Assembly: GCA_036675035.1 (NCBI GenBank)
Contig: JAKFFO010000014.1
Span: forward strand, 1-16,616
From: MESE01 sp036675035
GTDB taxonomy: Bacteria > Pseudomonadota > Gammaproteobacteria > Burkholderiales > Burkholderiaceae_D
DNA: 16,616 bases
Direction of reading: 5' to 3'
The notes below the pieces were generated by a model. That model worked only from the letters and a program-made list of their open reading frames with translations, made no database searches and had not been told where the DNA came from. The translations under genes and the position numbers were made by a program. Of this stretch, positions 13,864 through 16,616 are shown piece by piece (within the stretch, counting starts at the first letter, position 1; each line of letters starts with the position of its first letter).

Positions 13864-14454
13864 ATGCTGCACATTGTTGATGACGAGGAAACGATACGCG
13901 ATTCGCTTACCTGGCTGGCCAAGTCGCGCGAGATTGCCGCAACCTCCTACGAAACCGGTGAAAAATTCCTGAAAAGCATCCAGGGCACCATCGATTTCAC
14001 TACCGATGGCGACTGCGTGCTGCTCGATATCCGCATGCCCAATATCAGTGGCGTTGCATTATTCGACGCGCTAGACAAGCAAAACCTGATCCATCGGTTG
14101 CCAGTTATTTTCCTGACCGGTCACGGTGACGTGCCGATGGCGGTCGATACATTGAAGCGCGGCGCCTTCGATTTTTTTGAAAAGCCGTTCAATGACAACA
14201 AGCTGATGGACCGCGTGGTCGAAGCGCTCGCGTCATCACGCGAAGCAGGCGCAGCTGCGGCCATTCATGCGCGACTCGGCGCGCTGTCGGCCAGGGAGCG
14301 CGAAGTGCTTGATCTGATTCTCGACGGAAAAATGAACAAGGTCATTGCTGACCAACTCGGCATCAGCATGCGCACCGTCGAAGTGCACCGGGCCCATATT
14401 TTCGACAAAATGAACGTCAAGACCGCAGTAGAGCTGGCGAGAATACTGAAATAA
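13864..14454 (+). CDS. dctR: LuxR/FixJ-type response regulator DctR
   Basis: DctR is the DNA-binding partner of DctS and should activate organic-acid uptake genes such as dctP. The 196-residue protein has an N-terminal receiver with acidic Asp6 and Asp7, phospho-acceptor Asp55 in CVLLDIRMP, Thr85 in FLTGHGD and Lys107 in EKPF. A linker leads to a LuxR-type helix-turn-helix (about 137-196; LSAREREVLDLILDG, then NKVIADQLGISMRTVEVH). The domain plan is FixJ-like, unlike the sigma-54-dependent DctD of rhizobia. A stop codon directly precedes the ATG at 13864 in frame, fixing the start; GGGAGA lies upstream at good spacing. The N terminus is a few residues shorter than in most relatives but complete. 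An inverted repeat follows the stop. Confidence 0.95.
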   Translation: MLHIVDDEETIRDSLTWLAKSREIAATSYETGEKFLKSIQGTIDFTTDGDCVLLDIRMPNISGVALFDALDKQNLIHRLPVIFLTGHGDVPMAVDTLKRGAFDFFEKPFNDNKLMDRVVEALASSREAGAAAAIHARLGALSAREREVLDLILDGKMNKVIADQLGISMRTVEVHRAHIFDKMNVKTAVELARILK

Positions 14455-14459
14455 GCTTT

Positions 14460-14478
14460 GCCTGCGCAGTGCGCAGGC
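14460..14478 (+). terminator. inverted repeat after dctR, weak terminator candidate
   Basis: GCCTGCGCA and TGCGCAGGC form a perfect 19-base palindrome centred on one G, starting five bases after the dctR stop. It is GC-rich but followed by only GCTTGCTATT, not a T-run, so termination may be partial or factor-dependent. Confidence 0.4.
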
Positions 14479-14582
14479 GCTTGCTATTCGGACCACGACA
14501 ATCTTCACTCCTGCTCTGCCGCAGACCTCTCGATTCTGCCTTAACCAGTCCACGGACTGCAGATCCGCCCCGATAAAATTCA

Positions 14583-15473
14583 ATGTCCATTACTACCATT
14601 CTGCTGCCTGATTTTTCACTGATCATGATCGGCTTTCTGCTGATGCGTTTTACCGACTGGGGCGTACCGTTCTGGACCGGGATGGAAAAGCTGGTCTATT
14701 ACATCTTGTTTCCGGCGCTGCTGTTTTATGCTACATCGCGCGCGCCGCTCGACTTCGCCAGTACCGGAAAATTGCTGAAGGTTGCGCTGGCGTCGATCAT
14801 TTGCGGCATCGCACTCGGCTGGATGGCCAAGCCATTATTCCGGCCTGGCCCGATGATTTTCGAATCCGGCGTGCAAACCGCGTTTCGCTTCAACTCCTAT
14901 ATCGCTCTGGCGGTCGCCTCGCGGCTGGGCGGCGAACAGGGAACCGCGCTGATGGCACTGATCATCGGCTTTGCGGTACCGATCTGCAACATGGCAGCGG
15001 TTCATGCATTGGTACATAAAAGCGGCGGCCTGCTGAAGGAGCTGGCCAAAAACCCGCTGTTGATCGCAACCTTGTGCGGAATATTGTTCAACCTGGCGGG
15101 TCTGCATGTTCCGGAAGTCGTCGGCATGACCTTGTCGCGCATGGGCAATGCCTCGATTGCGTTGGGTTTGATTCTGGTGGGTGCAGGCTTGCGCTTGTCG
15201 GGCCAGCATGAGGCAAAAGGTATTACCGTTTATTTCCTTGCCGTCAAGTTGCTGGCGCTTCCCGCGATCGCGTATGGTCTCGGACTCTGGGTCGGCTTAA
15301 CGACCTTGCAATTGCAGATCGCGGTGATGTTCTGCGCATTGCCGACGGCGTCCAGCGCCTATGTACTCGCGGCCCGCATGGGCGGAAACGGACCGCTGGT
15401 CGCGTTTCTGATTTCATCGGGCACGCTCTTGTCGATCCTGACGCTGCCGATATGGTTGATGCTGGTGAGTTGA
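14583..15473 (+). CDS. AEC-family permease (auxin efflux carrier / malate-malonate permease type)
   Basis: This 296-residue hydrophobic protein has about ten membrane spans in two five-helix repeats, the layout of the AEC family, whose bacterial members include the malonate carrier MdcF and putative malate permeases. Conserved features are the first-helix region LPDFSLIMIGFLLMRF, YYILFPALLFYA (39-50), the RFNSYIAL segment (102-109) and PTASSAYVLAARMGG (254-268) in the second repeat, which together identify the family. The ATG at 14583 has no obvious Shine-Dalgarno. It lies 128 bases after dctR on the same strand, so it may be a DctSR target that moves organic acids; that is inference from location. 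Substrate and direction of transport cannot be read from the sequence. It converges with queG, seven bases between stops. Confidence 0.9.
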   Translation: MSITTILLPDFSLIMIGFLLMRFTDWGVPFWTGMEKLVYYILFPALLFYATSRAPLDFASTGKLLKVALASIICGIALGWMAKPLFRPGPMIFESGVQTAFRFNSYIALAVASRLGGEQGTALMALIIGFAVPICNMAAVHALVHKSGGLLKELAKNPLLIATLCGILFNLAGLHVPEVVGMTLSRMGNASIALGLILVGAGLRLSGQHEAKGITVYFLAVKLLALPAIAYGLGLWVGLTTLQLQIAVMFCALPTASSAYVLAARMGGNGPLVAFLISSGTLLSILTLPIWLMLVS

Positions 15474-15480
15474 AGCCGGA

Positions 15481-16602
15481 TCAGGCAGAGATTCCATGCC
15501 GTGCAAGCGCCCAGGCGACGTGCTCGCGCACCAGCGCCGATGGATGATCTGCGCGCGCCTGAAGCGCAGCAATGATTTCCGGCGCCGCATCGCTGCGCGC
15601 CGCATTGCCGAGTCCCACCGCGATATTGCGCAACCAGCGCTCATGCCCGATTCGGCGGATCGCACTGCCTTCCAGCATTCGGTTGAACTGGTCGGCATCC
15701 CACGAAAACAAGTCGACCAGCGTAACGCTGTCCAAACCATTGCGCACATCGAAATCGGACAGCGTCGCGCGCTGCGCGAATTTATTCCAGGGGCAAACCA
15801 GCTGGCAGTCGTCACACCCGAGCACACGGTTTCCGATCAAGGGGCGCAGTTCAACCGGAATACTGCCCTTGAGCTCGATGGTCAGATACGAAATGCAGCG
15901 CCGTGCATCCAGCTTGTATGGCCCGACGATCGCCTGTGTCGGGCATACGTCGATGCAGGCGCTGCACTGGCCGCAATGATCGCTGACCGATGTATCGACG
16001 GGCAAGGGCAGATCGGTAAACATTTCGCCCAGAAAAAACATCGAGCCTGCATCGCGATTGAGCAACAAGGTGTGCTTGCCACGCCAGCCCAGGCCGGACT
16101 TCTGCGCGAATGAAACTTCCATCACCGGCGCCGAATCGGTAAACACCCGGTATCCGAACGGCCCCGCTTCCGCGGCAATCCGGCTTGCCAGTTGTTGCAG
16201 GCGCGCGCGCAATATCTTGTGATAGTCGCGTCCGCGCGCATATACCGATATCGTCGCTGCGGCAGGATCGCCGATACGTTGCTCTTCGCGCATGCGCCAG
16301 TCGGCACCGGTATCTCTCGGCAGGTAATTCATGCGCGCGGTGATCACGCGTAAGGTGCCAGGCACCAGTTCTGCTGCACGGGTACGCTTGGTTCCATGCG
16401 TTGCCATATAATCCATGTCACCGTGATAGCCTGCATCGAGCCAGCTTTGCAAACCGGCCTCTGCGTGCGACAGATCGATATCGGCAATCCGCAGATCGGC
16501 AAAGCCGAGTTCGCGCGCCCAAGCCTTGATGCTGAGAGCGAGAACCGATAAATCGATGCCGGAATTATTTCCCGCGGTGGTTTGCATAGAGTGTCTTGTC
16601 AT
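15481..16602 (-). CDS. queG: epoxyqueuosine reductase QueG
   Basis: QueG performs the last step of queuosine synthesis, reducing epoxyqueuosine to queuosine at tRNA position 34 with cobalamin and two [4Fe-4S] clusters. The 373-residue protein is of family length. Cluster ligands are visible as CGQCSACIDVCPT (Cys210, 213, 216, 220), Cys236 in RRCISYLTIELKG, and CDDCQLVCPWNKF (Cys263, 266, 270). The catalytic Asp156 lies in FTDSAPVMEV, and GLGWRGKHTLLLN is also conserved. The C-terminal part (about 320-373) is the HEAT-like tRNA-binding region. The ATG at 16602 is the longest start visible; another at 16587 is possible and neither has a strong ribosome site. The gene's upstream region lies mostly outside the window. 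Confidence 0.96.
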   Translation of the reverse strand: MTRHSMQTTAGNNSGIDLSVLALSIKAWARELGFADLRIADIDLSHAEAGLQSWLDAGYHGDMDYMATHGTKRTRAAELVPGTLRVITARMNYLPRDTGADWRMREEQRIGDPAAATISVYARGRDYHKILRARLQQLASRIAAEAGPFGYRVFTDSAPVMEVSFAQKSGLGWRGKHTLLLNRDAGSMFFLGEMFTDLPLPVDTSVSDHCGQCSACIDVCPTQAIVGPYKLDARRCISYLTIELKGSIPVELRPLIGNRVLGCDDCQLVCPWNKFAQRATLSDFDVRNGLDSVTLVDLFSWDADQFNRMLEGSAIRRIGHERWLRNIAVGLGNAARSDAAPEIIAALQARADHPSALVREHVAWALARHGISA

Positions 16603-16616
16603 GTGAGAAACTGAAA

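Overview
The window is a stretch of bacterial chromosome. Gene content and moderately high GC suggest a betaproteobacterium, probably Burkholderiales and perhaps Oxalobacteraceae. Supporting signs are a DctS/DctR two-component system, the ogt-xerD pair, a small lysine-rich protein beginning MAKPNFQYEKRQ, and the ybaK-plsY and tsaD neighbourhood. The family placement is an inference from these genes, not a database result. Most of the window is housekeeping or stable accessory genes. I see no prophage, insertion sequence, CRISPR array, toxin-antitoxin pair, rRNA or tRNA.

Layout. Positions 1-917 hold the 3' part of tsaD (tRNA t6A synthesis). A gene-poor, relatively AT-rich gap of about 495 bases follows (918-1412). 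Positions 1413-3743 hold a two-gene unit: a CPA2-type antiporter-like membrane protein and a YbdK-type carboxylate-amine ligase. On the minus strand, ybaK (4577-5074) is followed by plsY (3872-4483). Divergent from ybaK is an endonuclease/exonuclease/phosphatase-fold protein (5112-6113). It converges with a small lysine-rich protein gene (6110-6298). Next come a gene-free gap, rsuA (minus), a 94-residue single-span membrane protein, an alpha/beta hydrolase (minus) and a 77-residue protein. The minus-strand pair ogt-xerD (9094-10499) follows.

The right third is an organic-acid uptake and sensing cluster. dctP, a TRAP solute receptor, is on the minus strand and ends at a strong intrinsic terminator. 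The divergent sensor kinase and response regulator (dctS, dctR) come next, then an AEC-family permease. The TRAP membrane subunits DctQ and DctM are absent from the window, so dctP is locally an orphan. The window ends with queG (queuosine synthesis) on the minus strand.

The points most worth a second look are four. The antiporter seems to lack the ion-binding Asp of its family and is paired with a glutamate-cysteine-ligase-like enzyme. The dctP receptor is unaccompanied beside DctSR. The three small uncharacterised genes all have ribosome binding sites inside inverted repeats. A perfect 15-bp palindrome lies in the 37-bp gap between ybaK and the phosphatase-fold gene. None of these amounts to proof of a new system.
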